Shown: piece by piece, positions 1-10,643 of the stretch | Layout of the letters: the number at the start of each line of letters is the position of its first letter | Position numbering within the stretch: position 1 is the first letter of the stretch | Origin: Paenibacillus tundrae | Lineage (GTDB): Bacteria > Bacillota > Bacilli > Paenibacillales > Paenibacillaceae | Length of the DNA stretch: 64,000 bases | Direction of reading: 5' to 3' | NCBI RefSeq assembly: GCF_030812775.1 | Contig: NZ_JAUSTI010000001.1 | Span: forward strand, 372,001 to 436,000 | Program-made: the position numbers and the translations under genes | Notes under the pieces: model-generated | The model's database searches: none | Seen by the model: the letters and a program-made list of their open reading frames with translations, nothing else | What the model was told of the DNA's origin: nothing

Positions 1-1
1 G

Positions 2-298
2 GTGTATCGTAATCTTCGTGTCATGCAAGAGTTAGGTGTATTGGAGCAGGTCGTTTTTGAAGATGGTGTGAAGTTTAGAGCTTCTTGTAGCGAGGATCAC
101 CACCACCACCACATGATCTGTCTGAAATGTCAGAAGACATATCCGATCGTGTTCTGCCCAATGCAACTCGCAGACGCGCCCGAACAATTTCAGGTCGTGG
201 ATCATAAATTTGAAGTATTCGGATATTGCAAAGACTGCGCTGAACATGCACCAGCCAAAGTTGCATCGGGACATCAACATTCCCATGGGAAACATTAA
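2..298 (+). CDS. zur: Fur-family metalloregulator, Zur-like (5' truncated)
   Basis: This is the C-terminal part of a Fur-superfamily repressor; the beginning lies outside the window, so only the end of the winged helix and the metal-binding dimerisation domain are seen. A histidine run followed by CLKC, and later CKDC, form the two CxxC pairs of the structural zinc site, and the histidines around the run are typical sensing-site ligands. The tail is histidine-rich (HQHSHGKH). Zinc sensing is inferred from the His-rich tail and from the zinc uptake operon that lies 3 kb downstream with a Zur-type operator; the fragment alone cannot exclude Fur or PerR. The stop codon lies 2 bases before yidD, so the two are probably co-transcribed. 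Confidence 0.7.
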   Translation: MYRNLRVMQELGVLEQVVFEDGVKFRASCSEDHHHHHMICLKCQKTYPIVFCPMQLADAPEQFQVVDHKFEVFGYCKDCAEHAPAKVASGHQHSHGKH

Positions 299-300
299 TA

Positions 301-552
301 ATGAAAATATCTCGCCGAATTATGCAGGCTCCTATACGGGTCTATCGTAATTATATTTCTCCCCTGAAGCCACCGAGCTGCCGCTTCTATCCAACGTGCT
401 CAGCATACGCAATGGAAGCGATTGAAGTGCACGGGGCGGTCAAAGGCTCATTGCTCGCTGCGAAACGGATCGCCAAATGCCATCCTTTTCACCCAGGAGG
501 AGTCGACTTGGTACCACCTAAGACTGAGAAATCGATGGTGATTTCGGAGTAA
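301..552 (+). CDS. yidD: membrane protein insertion efficiency factor YidD
   Basis: YidD is a small membrane-associated protein that helps YidC/Oxa1-dependent insertion of inner-membrane proteins. The 83-residue product has the family core: an amphipathic N-terminus ([19 protein letters not shown]), the conserved Cys pair in CRFYPTC, and the CHPFHPGG motif near residues 60-67. The length fits the family (about 70-100 residues). The ATG follows the stop of the preceding regulator by 2 bases with no separate ribosome site, suggesting translational coupling. A hairpin (stem GCGTG/CACGC, 560-593) lies just past the stop but lacks a T-run, so it is not a clear terminator. Confidence 0.9.
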   Translation: MKISRRIMQAPIRVYRNYISPLKPPSCRFYPTCSAYAMEAIEVHGAVKGSLLAAKRIAKCHPFHPGGVDLVPPKTEKSMVISE

Positions 553-614
553 AGATCTTGCGTGAAGATGAATTTTCTTTCATCTGGGCACGCTAGGTGA
601 ATGCCGCTATGAAC

Positions 615-644
615 TTGACAAATAGGGTCGTGTTTCAGTATATT
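615..644 (+). promoter_or_regulatory. sigma-A promoter of the metG T-box transcript
   Basis: TTGACA (615-620) and TATATT (639-644) are separated by 18 bases; a second -10-like TATAAT lies at 650-655 but is too far from this -35. Transcription would start just before the T-box leader. Confidence 0.55.
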
Positions 645-671
645 TTTCGTATAATGATTTCCAGTGAAGGG

Positions 672-930
672 ATAAGTACAGACACACCCCCAGTGCAGAG
701 AGCCGGATGAGCTGAGAACCGGTCTGGGAGGAGGATGGAAATGGTCCTGGAGGAACCTCTTTCGAGCGTACACACAGGGATTGAGACCCGTTGTCGTAAG
801 GCTGAGGCGTGATCCAGCGTTAATGGACGGTCGAAGGACCGACAGAGCCTGTGTTTTGCAAAAGATACAGGGAATTTGGGTGGTAACACGTGAGAACAAC
901 TCTCGTCCCATAGGGACGGGAGTTTTTTGT
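672..930 (+). promoter_or_regulatory. T-box riboswitch (tRNA-Met sensing) of metG
   Basis: The 427-base gap between yidD and metG holds a T-box leader. Stem I begins near AGAGAGCCGG (about 697) with the complementary ACCGGT (718-723); an ATG in an unpaired stretch (741-743) is the probable specifier for methionine. The T-box core GGTGGTAACACG lies at 879-890, its TGGT being able to pair with the ACCA end of uncharged tRNA-Met. It is followed by a terminator hairpin (898-929) that is mutually exclusive with the antiterminator. Uncharged tRNA-Met should stabilise the antiterminator and switch on metG. The core and terminator are clear; the stem I boundaries and specifier are inferred. Confidence 0.85.
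898..929 (+). terminator. T-box-associated intrinsic terminator
   Basis: ACTCTCGTCCC pairs with GGGACGGGAGT across an ATA loop, with one G-T wobble, followed by a run of six T. It is the off-state hairpin of the metG T-box. Confidence 0.85.
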
Positions 931-952
931 GTTCTTTTTCAAACTATTGTGA

Positions 953-2998
<2,046 letters not shown>

Positions 2999-3077
2999 GA
3001 AGCTTTAACGCCGAGACTCATATGTAACCGTTCAGTGGGACATATCGAATCAAGGTTAACATATGGTTATTCTCAAG

Positions 3078-3107
3078 AGGTGACCCGATCATTCGGGTCA
3101 TCTTCTT
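3078..3107 (+). terminator. terminator after metG
   Basis: TGACCCGA (3081-3088) pairs with TCGGGTCA (3093-3100) over a TCAT loop, followed by the T-rich TCTTCTTT. Confidence 0.65.
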
Positions 3108-3202
3108 TGCATATATGCTGTAACTTCTGATCTGATCGTGAAAAAACAAGCATATATTGTTATGAACTCTGTATACCAGGTTAGAATGAATAGGAAAGCT
3201 GC

Positions 3203-3251
3203 TTGACAATGAGAGACAGGTTCCCTATAATTCTTTCAGTAATATTTACGA
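3203..3251 (+). promoter_or_regulatory. znuA promoter with Zur-type operator
   Basis: TTGACA (3203-3208) and TATAAT (3226-3231) are separated by the ideal 17 bases. Directly after the -10, at 3237-3251, CAGTAAT-A-TTTACGA matches the 7-1-7 Zur box (TCGTAAT-N-ATTACGA) at 11 of 14 positions, overlapping the expected start of transcription. Zinc-bound Zur would block transcription here. The promoter is well supported; the operator is inferred from similarity and position. Confidence 0.7.
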
Positions 3252-3277
3252 TTAAGAGATACGGAGTGATTATAAAC

Positions 3278-4360
3278 ATGCGTTTAATAAACAGGAATAA
3301 AGATGAGCAGAATCATGCATCGAAGCATACAGGTATGAACCGGATGAAGTGGGTATGGAGCAGCTTCCTTATTGTTAGCTTGGTTCTCTTAACGGCTTGT
3401 GGTCAGAGTACATCGAATAATGCCAAGATTGTGGAAGATAAAGTGAATGTTGTCACGACCTTTTATCCTGTATATGCATTTACAGCAGCCATTGGTGGAG
3501 AAGATGCGAATGTAATTAATTTGCTGCCTACGGGTGTTGAACCCCATGAATGGACGCCTAAGAGCCAGGATATTGTTAATACATCCAAAGCTCAATTGTT
3601 TCTTTATAATGGTGCAGGTCTTGAGGGTTGGGTTCCTAATTTCCTCAAATCATTGAACAGTGATACACAAGTAAAATCTGTCGCTGTCAGTGAAGGCGTT
3701 ACGCTGTTAACGACTGAAGGGGATGACGGACACGGTCATGGTGCAGAGCATGATGAAGAGCACGCAGACGAACATGCAGATGAGCACGAGGGTGAACATT
3801 CTGATGAGGAAACGGCCACTGAAGAAGTTGCGGACCATCATGTTGATCCACACACATGGGTAAGTCCTAAATCGGCTATGATTATGGCAGAGAATATTAA
3901 AAATAGTCTCGTTGAAGCAGATCCTGCCCACCAAGCAGGGTATGAAGAGCGTTATGAAGAACTGCATGCTAAACTTGTAACACTTGATCAACGCTTTACG
4001 GAACAGTTATCTCAAGTCCCGAATAAAGAAATTGTTGTCTCTCATCAGGCGTTTGGGTACTTAGCGCGCGATTATGGATTGACTCAACATGCTATTATGG
4101 GACTATCTCCTGATGCTGAACCGACGGGGCAGGACATCGTTAGCCTGGCGAAGCTCGTTAAGGATGAAGGCATTAAGTATATTTTCTTCGAAGAGCTTGT
4201 ATCTGATAAACTTGCCAAAACACTCGCGAGTGAAGCAGGCGTAGAGACGATGGTATTAAATCCAGTTGAAGGATTGACCAAAGAACAGGTGGATAATGGT
4301 GATGATTACTTCACTTTGATGGAAAAAAATTTGCAAAATCTATTGATCGCATTAAAATAA
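3278..4360 (+). CDS. znuA: zinc ABC transporter substrate-binding lipoprotein (ZnuA/AdcA type)
   Basis: Surface lipoprotein that captures zinc for the ZnuCB importer (cluster 9 metal-binding family). A type II signal peptide ends in LLTAC with the lipidated Cys at residue 41. The ligand histidines are recognisable in GVEPHEW, HVDPHTW and SHQAFGY, and a His/Asp/Glu-rich loop of about 30 residues (about 148-178) is the hallmark of zinc rather than manganese binders. An upstream TTG would extend the frame but lies inside the -35 element, so I start at the ATG at 3278, preceded by GGAGTGA. The ATPase gene follows 57 bases downstream. Zinc limitation should induce it through Zur. Confidence 0.93.
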   Translation: MRLINRNKDEQNHASKHTGMNRMKWVWSSFLIVSLVLLTACGQSTSNNAKIVEDKVNVVTTFYPVYAFTAAIGGEDANVINLLPTGVEPHEWTPKSQDIVNTSKAQLFLYNGAGLEGWVPNFLKSLNSDTQVKSVAVSEGVTLLTTEGDDGHGHGAEHDEEHADEHADEHEGEHSDEETATEEVADHHVDPHTWVSPKSAMIMAENIKNSLVEADPAHQAGYEERYEELHAKLVTLDQRFTEQLSQVPNKEIVVSHQAFGYLARDYGLTQHAIMGLSPDAEPTGQDIVSLAKLVKDEGIKYIFFEELVSDKLAKTLASEAGVETMVLNPVEGLTKEQVDNGDDYFTLMEKNLQNLLIALK

Positions 4361-4417
4361 GGTAGACTGAAGGATTTTAACTTAGAATCCTCATATATAA
4401 TGAAGGGCGGCTTTGCA

Positions 4418-5176
4418 ATGCAGCAAATCATGCCACTATGTCATGATCCAATCATCGAGATCGAGAAGCTTTCCTTCTCTTATGGAGACCAGAAAGTGAT
4501 CAATGATCTTAATTTTATGGTTAAAGAACGAGACTTTGTTGGTATTATCGGTTCGAATGGAGCGGGAAAAACGACTTTACTGCGAATGCTTGTAGGTCTG
4601 TTGCCTCCTGCACAGGGTGATATCAAGCTGTTCGGACAATCCATTCGCCGGTTCAAGGACTGGGAGCGGATTGGTTACGTGCCGCAAAAAAATGCGTTTA
4701 ATCCACTATTTCCAGCAACAGTGCGTGAAGTGGTCATGTCTGGCTTGTACAATAACAAAAATATGTTTCGGAGAATGTCGCGTAAAGCGCAGCAACAATG
4801 CACAGATGCCTTACAGGTGATGCGCATTGAGGATCTGGCGAACAAGCGGATTGGACAATTATCCGGAGGGCAGCAACAGCGTGTGTTTCTCGCTAGAGCG
4901 CTGATCAATCATCCAGATTTGCTTATTTTGGATGAACCAACGGTTGGAATCGATGCGGAATCGCAGGACAGCTTCTTCGAATTAATTACCCATATGCATG
5001 AACACCACCGTATGACGTTTTTGATGGTATCCCATGATATGGATCGGATGGAGAACTATCTGGGTTCGCAGGCGGCGGTTACGAATGGTAAAATTCATTT
5101 TCATGTTCGCCATTCTCATGAGATTGAAGACTGTGCAGAAACGAATCTACAGCATACTACTTCCTTGGTGAAATAG
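4418..5176 (+). CDS. znuC: zinc ABC transporter ATP-binding protein
   Basis: Cytoplasmic ATPase that powers zinc import with ZnuA and ZnuB. The ABC motifs are complete: Walker A GSNGAGKT near residue 45, signature LSGGQQQR near 148, Walker B LLILDEPT near 168, and the switch histidine in VSHDMDRM. Length (252 residues) fits the family. The ATG at 4418 is chosen over the one at 4400 because AAGGGCGG (4403-4410) is then correctly placed as the ribosome site. The C-terminus is rich in His (HFHVRHSH), a feature seen in zinc transporter ATPases and perhaps a metal-binding tail. Confidence 0.93.
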   Translation: MQQIMPLCHDPIIEIEKLSFSYGDQKVINDLNFMVKERDFVGIIGSNGAGKTTLLRMLVGLLPPAQGDIKLFGQSIRRFKDWERIGYVPQKNAFNPLFPATVREVVMSGLYNNKNMFRRMSRKAQQQCTDALQVMRIEDLANKRIGQLSGGQQQRVFLARALINHPDLLILDEPTVGIDAESQDSFFELITHMHEHHRMTFLMVSHDMDRMENYLGSQAAVTNGKIHFHVRHSHEIEDCAETNLQHTTSLVK

Positions 5177-5233
5177 ATGCCGTGTAGGGCGCGGTTGGAT
5201 TAGAGCAAGGCCGAAGAAGGAGTCGTGTATGTT

Positions 5234-6037
5234 TTGGAAATATTAATGAGTGATTTTTTTCAGCGGGCACTAGCCGGTGGATTGTTAATTGGGATCACTG
5301 CTCCGTTGATCGGGTTATTTCTGGTGTTACGACGTTTGTCGATGATTGGGGACACGCTCTCTCATGTGACGATTGCGGGGGTTGCACTTGGATTCCTAAT
5401 TGAGGTATATCCGATTGGGGTAGGGCTTGTATTTGCGGTACTGGCTTCGTTTGCGATTGAGAAGCTGCGTAAGGCATACAAGAGTTATGCAGAACTATCT
5501 ATTGCGATTATTATGTCCGGAGGCGTAGCACTGGCTTCACTGTTCTTCACGTTAGGCAAAGGGTATAACACAGATGTTATGAGTTATTTATTCGGAAGTA
5601 TTTATACTCTGGATGCCACGGATTTGAAACTAGTAGGGGTGGTCACTCTAATTGTGGTCATCGTTGTAGCTCTGTTACATAAAGAATTTTTCCTGCTTAG
5701 TTTTGAAGAGGATGCAGCAGCAGTTACGGGCTTGCCTGTCCGGTTGTTAAACATGTTGATTACAATAATGACTGCGCTCGTGATCAGTACAGCTATTAAA
5801 ATCGTAGGTGCTCTGCTTGTATCAGCACTATTAACGATTCCGGTGGCTGTCAGCCTTCTGATGGCGCGGAGCTTCAAGTCAGCAATTATTTTGTCCGTAG
5901 TTATTGGTGAAATTGCCGTTGTTATTGGACTGGTTGTAGCCGGGATTTGGAATCTCGCACCAGGAGCAACGATTGTATTGCTACTCATCACGATGCTTAT
6001 TCTGACGATGATTGGAAAAAAAGGGTTCCGTGCCTAA
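5234..6037 (+). CDS. znuB: zinc ABC transporter permease
   Basis: Polytopic membrane subunit of the zinc importer (ABC-3 family), with about eight hydrophobic helices. Family hallmarks include FQRALAGG at the N-terminus, LGLFLVLRRLSMIGDTLSH-like sequence (visible as VLRRLSMIGDTLSHV) and the helix IVGALLVSALLTIP. The longest frame starts at GTG 5225, but that is only 2 bases from GAAGGAG (5216-5222). The TTG at 5234 gives a proper spacing and a protein beginning MEILMSDFFQRA, which resembles homologues, so I prefer it; ATG 5246 is the other option. It forms an operon with znuA and znuC. Confidence 0.9.
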   Translation: MEILMSDFFQRALAGGLLIGITAPLIGLFLVLRRLSMIGDTLSHVTIAGVALGFLIEVYPIGVGLVFAVLASFAIEKLRKAYKSYAELSIAIIMSGGVALASLFFTLGKGYNTDVMSYLFGSIYTLDATDLKLVGVVTLIVVIVVALLHKEFFLLSFEEDAAAVTGLPVRLLNMLITIMTALVISTAIKIVGALLVSALLTIPVAVSLLMARSFKSAIILSVVIGEIAVVIGLVVAGIWNLAPGATIVLLLITMLILTMIGKKGFRA

Positions 6038-6086
6038 CGACTGAACGAGTAAGCAAGCGAGCCCGGAGAAGGGAGACATCCGCATC

Positions 6087-6800
6087 ATGCCTGATGTTAA
6101 CGTATGGGTGGCTTTTGTTGCAGGAGTAGCTTCGTTTATATCACCATGCTGTCTTCCACTGTATCCGTCATACTTGTCTTATATTACAGGCATGACGGTG
6201 CAACGCTTGAAGGATGATCGTAATCTGCGAGAAGTTCGTTTTAAAACGTTGACTCATACGCTGGCGTTTATTTTAGGCTTTTCAGCTGTATTTTATACAC
6301 TTGGGCTGGGAGCTGGATTATTTGGTCAGTTTTTCAATGATCATCGAGAATTGATCCGTCAGTTATCTGCTATTTTAATTATATTGATGGGGTTGTTTTT
6401 GCTCGGGGTATTCAAACCGCAGTTTCTTATGAAAGAACGAAAGATGGATATGAAGTGGAAACCAGCAGGGTACCTTGGCTCTTTTATCTTCGGTATAGGG
6501 TTCTCCGCTGGTTGGTCACCGTGTATCGGGCCAATCCTGACTGCGATTATTGCGATGGCTGCTAGTGAGCCAACAACTTGGTTTACATTGATTACAGGGT
6601 ACACTGTCGGTTTTGCTTTGCCATTCTTTGTCTTAGCCTTCTTCATCGGTTCAACGCGCTGGATTTTGCGTTATTCGAATGTGTTGATGAAGGTTGGTGG
6701 AGCTTTGATGGTCTTTATGGGTATTTTGCTATACACCGGTCAGATGACCAAAATAACGATTTGGTTGCAGAGCATCACACCCGATTGGATGATCATCTGA
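6087..6800 (+). CDS. ccdA: cytochrome c biogenesis / thiol-disulfide membrane protein CcdA
   Basis: CcdA carries reducing equivalents across the membrane by thiol-disulfide exchange, for cytochrome c maturation and for thioredoxin-like proteins such as StoA in the spore. The 237-residue protein has six predicted helices; the conserved cysteines are in FISPCCLPLYPSYLSY near residue 20 and GWSPCIGPI near 145, each in a Pro-containing helix. Length matches B. subtilis CcdA. It lies 49 bases after znuB with its own GAAGGGAG site and may share the zinc operon transcript. The extra Cys in SPCC is a normal variation. Confidence 0.92.
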   Translation: MPDVNVWVAFVAGVASFISPCCLPLYPSYLSYITGMTVQRLKDDRNLREVRFKTLTHTLAFILGFSAVFYTLGLGAGLFGQFFNDHRELIRQLSAILIILMGLFLLGVFKPQFLMKERKMDMKWKPAGYLGSFIFGIGFSAGWSPCIGPILTAIIAMAASEPTTWFTLITGYTVGFALPFFVLAFFIGSTRWILRYSNVLMKVGGALMVFMGILLYTGQMTKITIWLQSITPDWMII

Positions 6801-6857
6801 CGAATGGCTTCATGTGTGAACCGGTGAGTTTATAAAAGGGTATGAATAAGGGTATAC

Positions 6858-6911
6858 AAAAGCAGGCTACATGGGAGCCCAGATTATTCTGGATCATGTA
6901 ACCTGCTTTTT
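6858..6911. terminator. bidirectional terminator between ccdA and splB
   Basis: A 16-base stem (AAAAGCAGGCTACATG / CATGTAACCTGCTTTT, one wobble) around a 21-base loop has an A-run on its left and a T-run on its right, so it can stop both converging transcripts. Confidence 0.85.
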
Positions 6912-6971
6912 GTTTGTAGGAATCCATATAGAAGTGCGTATCCATATCATTACGCTGGATTGTGTGTGATT

Positions 6972-8042
6972 TTAGGTGAAGTAATCAATGTTGGCTAAAG
7001 GAAAATGCTCGAAAATCCGTTCCGTAATGAATTCACGCAGAGCGTCTTGTTGGTCGTCTTTATACACATACTTATATTGCCCCCAGCGTCCCCACTTCAT
7101 CTTACGTTTTTCCATATCCATCTCAAGTTTCGTTTTGGGGTAACGCTTTTCAATGGTCGCTTTTGCTGTTTTGGTAAAACGGTGCTGGATCATCTCAAAC
7201 GTGAGATCCTTGGTTGCTTCGTCAGGCAATGTATCTGCAAGCTTTTGTAGCAATTCCGAGTATCCTTCTTCCCATCCGTCATACCACATTATCGGGGCAA
7301 TGATGAAACCTAGGGGATAACCGGCATGGGCAATCTTACCGGCAGCTTCGATCCGTTCTTCAAAGCGGGACGTTGCTGGTTCGAAGTTTTTGATGACATA
7401 ATCGGAATTAACGCTAAACCGGATTCGGGTGTGACCGTTATGTTTCAGGTTTAACAATGGATCAACGTGATGATATTTGGTTACAAATCGCAATCGCCCG
7501 TACTCTTCGTCAGCCATAAATCGAATTAGATCACTTAAATTTTCTGTGATGTGTTCAAGTCCTACTGGATCTGAGGTACAGGCTGCCTCGAATCGTGTAA
7601 TTTCAGGAGCACGCTCCTCGATATAACCTTTGGCCGCTTCAATAATCTCTTCCGTATTCACATACACACGTACATAAGGTTTGGCACCTAGTGTGGTTTG
7701 TAGATAACAATAATGACAATGACCCATGCAACCTGTTGAAATTGGAATAGCGTACTCTGCCGAAGGCTTGGATTGATCAAACTTAAGCGTTTTTCGAACA
7801 CCCACCACCAGTGTACGCTTAGCCATCCGATACTTTTCTTGCTCCGTTTCACCAGGGAGGTTTGTGATACGATTATGGGATGTCGTCATCTGGTAAGGGA
7901 TATCTCTAGAAGTGACCCACTCCATGATTCGTTTTCCTTTATCATAATCCAGCGCACCAGGTTCAAAATACACTAAATCGGGAATAAAGGGTTTAGTACC
8001 CTTTGCTTTGCGGACTGGGGGCTGCGCTACACTTGTACTCAC
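6972..8042 (-). CDS. splB: spore photoproduct lyase
   Basis: Radical SAM enzyme that reverses the spore photoproduct (5-thyminyl-5,6-dihydrothymine) during germination. The iron-sulfur ligands are C105, C109 and C112 in CMGHCHYCYLQ (the CxxxCxxC arrangement), and C155 in FEAACTSDP aligns with the hydrogen-donor cysteine of the B. subtilis enzyme. Length (356) is slightly more than the usual 340. The GTG start at 8042 is set by AAAGGAGT at the right distance. In B. subtilis spl genes are made in the forespore under sigma-G; I did not find a convincing sigma-G promoter here. No splA neighbour is present. Confidence 0.95.
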   Translation of the reverse strand: MSTSVAQPPVRKAKGTKPFIPDLVYFEPGALDYDKGKRIMEWVTSRDIPYQMTTSHNRITNLPGETEQEKYRMAKRTLVVGVRKTLKFDQSKPSAEYAIPISTGCMGHCHYCYLQTTLGAKPYVRVYVNTEEIIEAAKGYIEERAPEITRFEAACTSDPVGLEHITENLSDLIRFMADEEYGRLRFVTKYHHVDPLLNLKHNGHTRIRFSVNSDYVIKNFEPATSRFEERIEAAGKIAHAGYPLGFIIAPIMWYDGWEEGYSELLQKLADTLPDEATKDLTFEMIQHRFTKTAKATIEKRYPKTKLEMDMEKRKMKWGRWGQYKYVYKDDQQDALREFITERIFEHFPLANIDYFT

Positions 8043-8193
8043 ATCAACACTCCTTTCGATACGAAACTGTACTTAGTTTGTCTCAAGAAGGGTGATGTCA
8101 ACCTTGCCAATACTTGCGTGCGGATGGGCTTTTTTAGACATTCAAAATCGCAATACAGGCTCATGTAGTTCCAGAGGACTTGCCAATGCGCAT

Positions 8194-8208
8194 TGATAAC
8201 ATGTATCA
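8194..8208. promoter_or_regulatory. inverted repeat in the mntR promoter region
   Basis: TGATA-ACATG-TATCA is a 5-5-5 inverted repeat. A weak promoter (TTGCCA at 8180, TATCAT at 8204, spacer 18) would place it over the -10. It could be an autoregulatory site, but it does not resemble the known MntR box closely. Confidence 0.35.
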
Positions 8209-8266
8209 TTATAAGATAGGGATCAGGCAGGAACAGCTGCCGATCAGAGAGAAGAGAGGGAAGCAG

Positions 8267-8695
8267 ATGCCAACGCCCAGTATGGAAGATTATTTGGAGC
8301 GTATATACAAATTAATTGATGAAAAGGGCTATGCTCGTGTGTCTGATATAGCTGAAGGATTGGAAGTGCATCCTTCATCGGTGACGAAAATGATCCAGAA
8401 GCTGGACAAAGACGAGTACTTGATCTATGAGAAGTACCGCGGCTTGGTACTCACTCCAAAAGGTAAAAAGATGGGGAAACGGTTGATGGAGCGCCATCAT
8501 CTGCTTGAGCAATTTTTGACAACGATTGGTGTCCAAGAGGAAAATATCTATAAGGACGTAGAAGGAATTGAACACCACTTAAGCTGGGATTCAATTACGT
8601 GTATCGAGTCTTTAGTCGAGTATTTCCGTCAAGATGAGAGTCGGTTGCGTGACCTCAAAAACCTGCAAGATGTTATGAGTAATACAGAATCGTAA
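8267..8695 (+). CDS. mntR: manganese transport regulator MntR (DtxR family)
   Basis: Mn(II)-responsive repressor of manganese uptake genes. The N-terminal winged helix is seen in [20 protein letters not shown], and metal ligands in the family positions are visible (D8 in MEDYLE; E and H residues in RHHLLEQFL and the EGIEHHLS segment). With the ATG at 8267 the product is 142 residues, the same as B. subtilis MntR; the upstream TTG that lengthens the frame has no ribosome site, whereas AGAGGGA precedes 8267. No manganese transporter gene lies next to it, so its targets are elsewhere. Confidence 0.93.
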   Translation: MPTPSMEDYLERIYKLIDEKGYARVSDIAEGLEVHPSSVTKMIQKLDKDEYLIYEKYRGLVLTPKGKKMGKRLMERHHLLEQFLTTIGVQEENIYKDVEGIEHHLSWDSITCIESLVEYFRQDESRLRDLKNLQDVMSNTES

Positions 8696-8769
8696 TAGAT
8701 ATTCTTAACATCGAAATTGGATCATAAGTAATGAAATGATGCGAAATGAATGCTTGTAAAAGCCTTCTG

Positions 8770-8826
8770 AAAACCAGCCAACGATGCTTATCGTCATGTG
8801 ATAAAGCGCGTAAGCTGGTTTTTTTC
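8770..8826. terminator. terminator after mntR
   Basis: AAAACCAGC (8770-8778) pairs with GCTGGTTTT (8814 on) around a loop that itself contains ACGAT/ATCGT, followed by a T-run. Confidence 0.75.
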
Positions 8827-8930
8827 TACCCAACATTTGGTGATTGATCGCAACTAAACCATCCGTAGGAGCGTCTATTAAACTAGCAGAATTTGCCGCG
8901 AGTTTAAAAAATGATGGAGGATTGTTATCG

Positions 8931-10550
8931 ATGAAGTTTCGTAAAGGATTAATCCTGTTGCTTATTTTTGTGCTGGGTTTGCAGACAGCAGGAATGACGG
9001 CACAGGCAGCAGGACAGAAGGAAATCGTCATTAACTTGGACGGACAACGCTTAGACTCAGATGTATCGCCTTACATTATCCCTAAGGTGAATGTAACCAT
9101 GGTTCCTTTGCGAGTCATTAGTGAAGGGCTGGGGGCTTCGGTATTATGGTCTCAAGCGACACGTACCGTAACGATCAAAAAGGCTGATTCAGTCATCAGC
9201 ATGACCAGTGGTCGTCAGCAAGCTACCGTGGATAACACAGTGGTTGGTTTGGATGCTTCTGTAGAACTGAAGCAAGGTCGTGTCATGGTTCCTATTCGTT
9301 TTGTCAGTGAGAATCTCGGAATTCGAGTGAATTGGAATCAATCGGAGCAAGTTATCGATTTGTCGACAGATGAAGGAACATCGACACCTTCACCAACGCC
9401 TACCCCTACCCCGGCTGTTCCTGCTGAACCAGGTGGCACTGGACAGACGCCTGCTTCAGAAGAGATGCGTGGGGCTTGGATTTCAACAGTAAACGGTGAT
9501 TGGCCGTCATCTGGCGCAAGAAACAACATTACGAAGCAAAAACAAGAGTACACACAGCAGCTAGATGCATTAAAGGACATGGGAATCAATGCGGTATTCG
9601 TTCAGGTTCGGGCGAATGCTGATGCAATCTATCCCTCAGGACTTGTGCCATGGAATACGGTTCTCACGGGAACTCAAGGTAAAGATCCAGGGTATGATCC
9701 ACTGTCGTTTATGATCGAAGAAGCACATCAACGTGGGATGGAGTTCCATGCTTGGTTCAATCCGTTCCGTGCTACGAATTCAGCGAGTACCAGCGGATTG
9801 GCAGCGAATCATGTTTCGAAATTACATCCAGACTGGATTGTCAATGTATCAGGCAAGCTTTATATCAATCCAGGTATGCCGCAAGCCAGACAACATATTA
9901 TTGATACAATCATGGAAGTGGTTAATCAGTATGATATTGATGGTGTGCATTTGGATGATTATTTCTATCCGTCTAACGCTACATTTAATGATGATGCGGC
10001 ATTCAAGACCTATAATACATTGAATACCAAGGATCGTGCGGAGTGGAGACGCGATAATATTAATCAATTTGTGAAGCAGCTTGGAGAGAGTGTACACCGT
10101 GTAAAGCCCAACGTTCAATACGGCATTAGTCCTTTTGGCGTGTGGCGTAATAAAGCGGATGACCCAACAGGATCCGATACAAGAGCAGGAGTGCCGGCTT
10201 ATGACAGCATGCATGCAGATGTTCGCACATGGATCAAGCAAGGCTGGATTGATTATGTCGCACCTCAAGTGTACTGGAGTATGACACTAAGTGCTGCTCG
10301 ATATGATAAAGTTGTGGACTGGTGGGTTAATGAGGTAGCGAACACCAACGTTAAACTGTACATTGGCCATGCGCCTTATAAGCTGGGGACATCCGAGATT
10401 GGCTGGAATACCTCACAGGAGATTATAGACCAGCTCATGTATAATGAAAAGTATGACTTGATCAAGGGTGATATCTACTTCAGCTCACAGCATTTAACGA
10501 AGAATACATTGGGCTTGATCGCTAGACTCAAAGCATATTATGGACTATAG
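8931..10550 (+). CDS. secreted GHL10 (DUF187) glycosyl hydrolase with stalk domain
   Basis: Extracellular protein of the glycosyl-hydrolase-like family 10, related to B. subtilis YngK; the substrate is unknown. Order of parts: signal peptide (residues 1-28, cleavage near AQAAG), a copper amine oxidase N-terminal type stalk domain in two halves (about 30-145, with the repeated MVPLRVISEGLG / MVPIRFVSENLG motif), a Ser/Pro/Thr linker (about 151-170), then the TIM-barrel catalytic region starting at EMRGAWIST with GVHLDDYFYP and APQVYWS. The ATG at 8931 with GATGGAGGA upstream is preferred, as it opens a clean signal peptide. It stands alone between terminator and patatin gene. Confidence 0.88.
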   Translation: MKFRKGLILLLIFVLGLQTAGMTAQAAGQKEIVINLDGQRLDSDVSPYIIPKVNVTMVPLRVISEGLGASVLWSQATRTVTIKKADSVISMTSGRQQATVDNTVVGLDASVELKQGRVMVPIRFVSENLGIRVNWNQSEQVIDLSTDEGTSTPSPTPTPTPAVPAEPGGTGQTPASEEMRGAWISTVNGDWPSSGARNNITKQKQEYTQQLDALKDMGINAVFVQVRANADAIYPSGLVPWNTVLTGTQGKDPGYDPLSFMIEEAHQRGMEFHAWFNPFRATNSASTSGLAANHVSKLHPDWIVNVSGKLYINPGMPQARQHIIDTIMEVVNQYDIDGVHLDDYFYPSNATFNDDAAFKTYNTLNTKDRAEWRRDNINQFVKQLGESVHRVKPNVQYGISPFGVWRNKADDPTGSDTRAGVPAYDSMHADVRTWIKQGWIDYVAPQVYWSMTLSAARYDKVVDWWVNEVANTNVKLYIGHAPYKLGTSEIGWNTSQEIIDQLMYNEKYDLIKGDIYFSSQHLTKNTLGLIARLKAYYGL

Positions 10551-10643
10551 AATTTTTTAGTGTGATATACGTAATATAACCAACCCCTGTTCTCATACAG
10601 TTGCAGTAGAAACATGGCTGTCTGGAGAACGGGGGTATTTAGC

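Noticed and set aside
8043..8130. Sigma-G promoter for splB on the minus strand
   Set aside because: A TTGACA is present but no fitting -10 of sigma-A or sigma-G type stands at the right distance.
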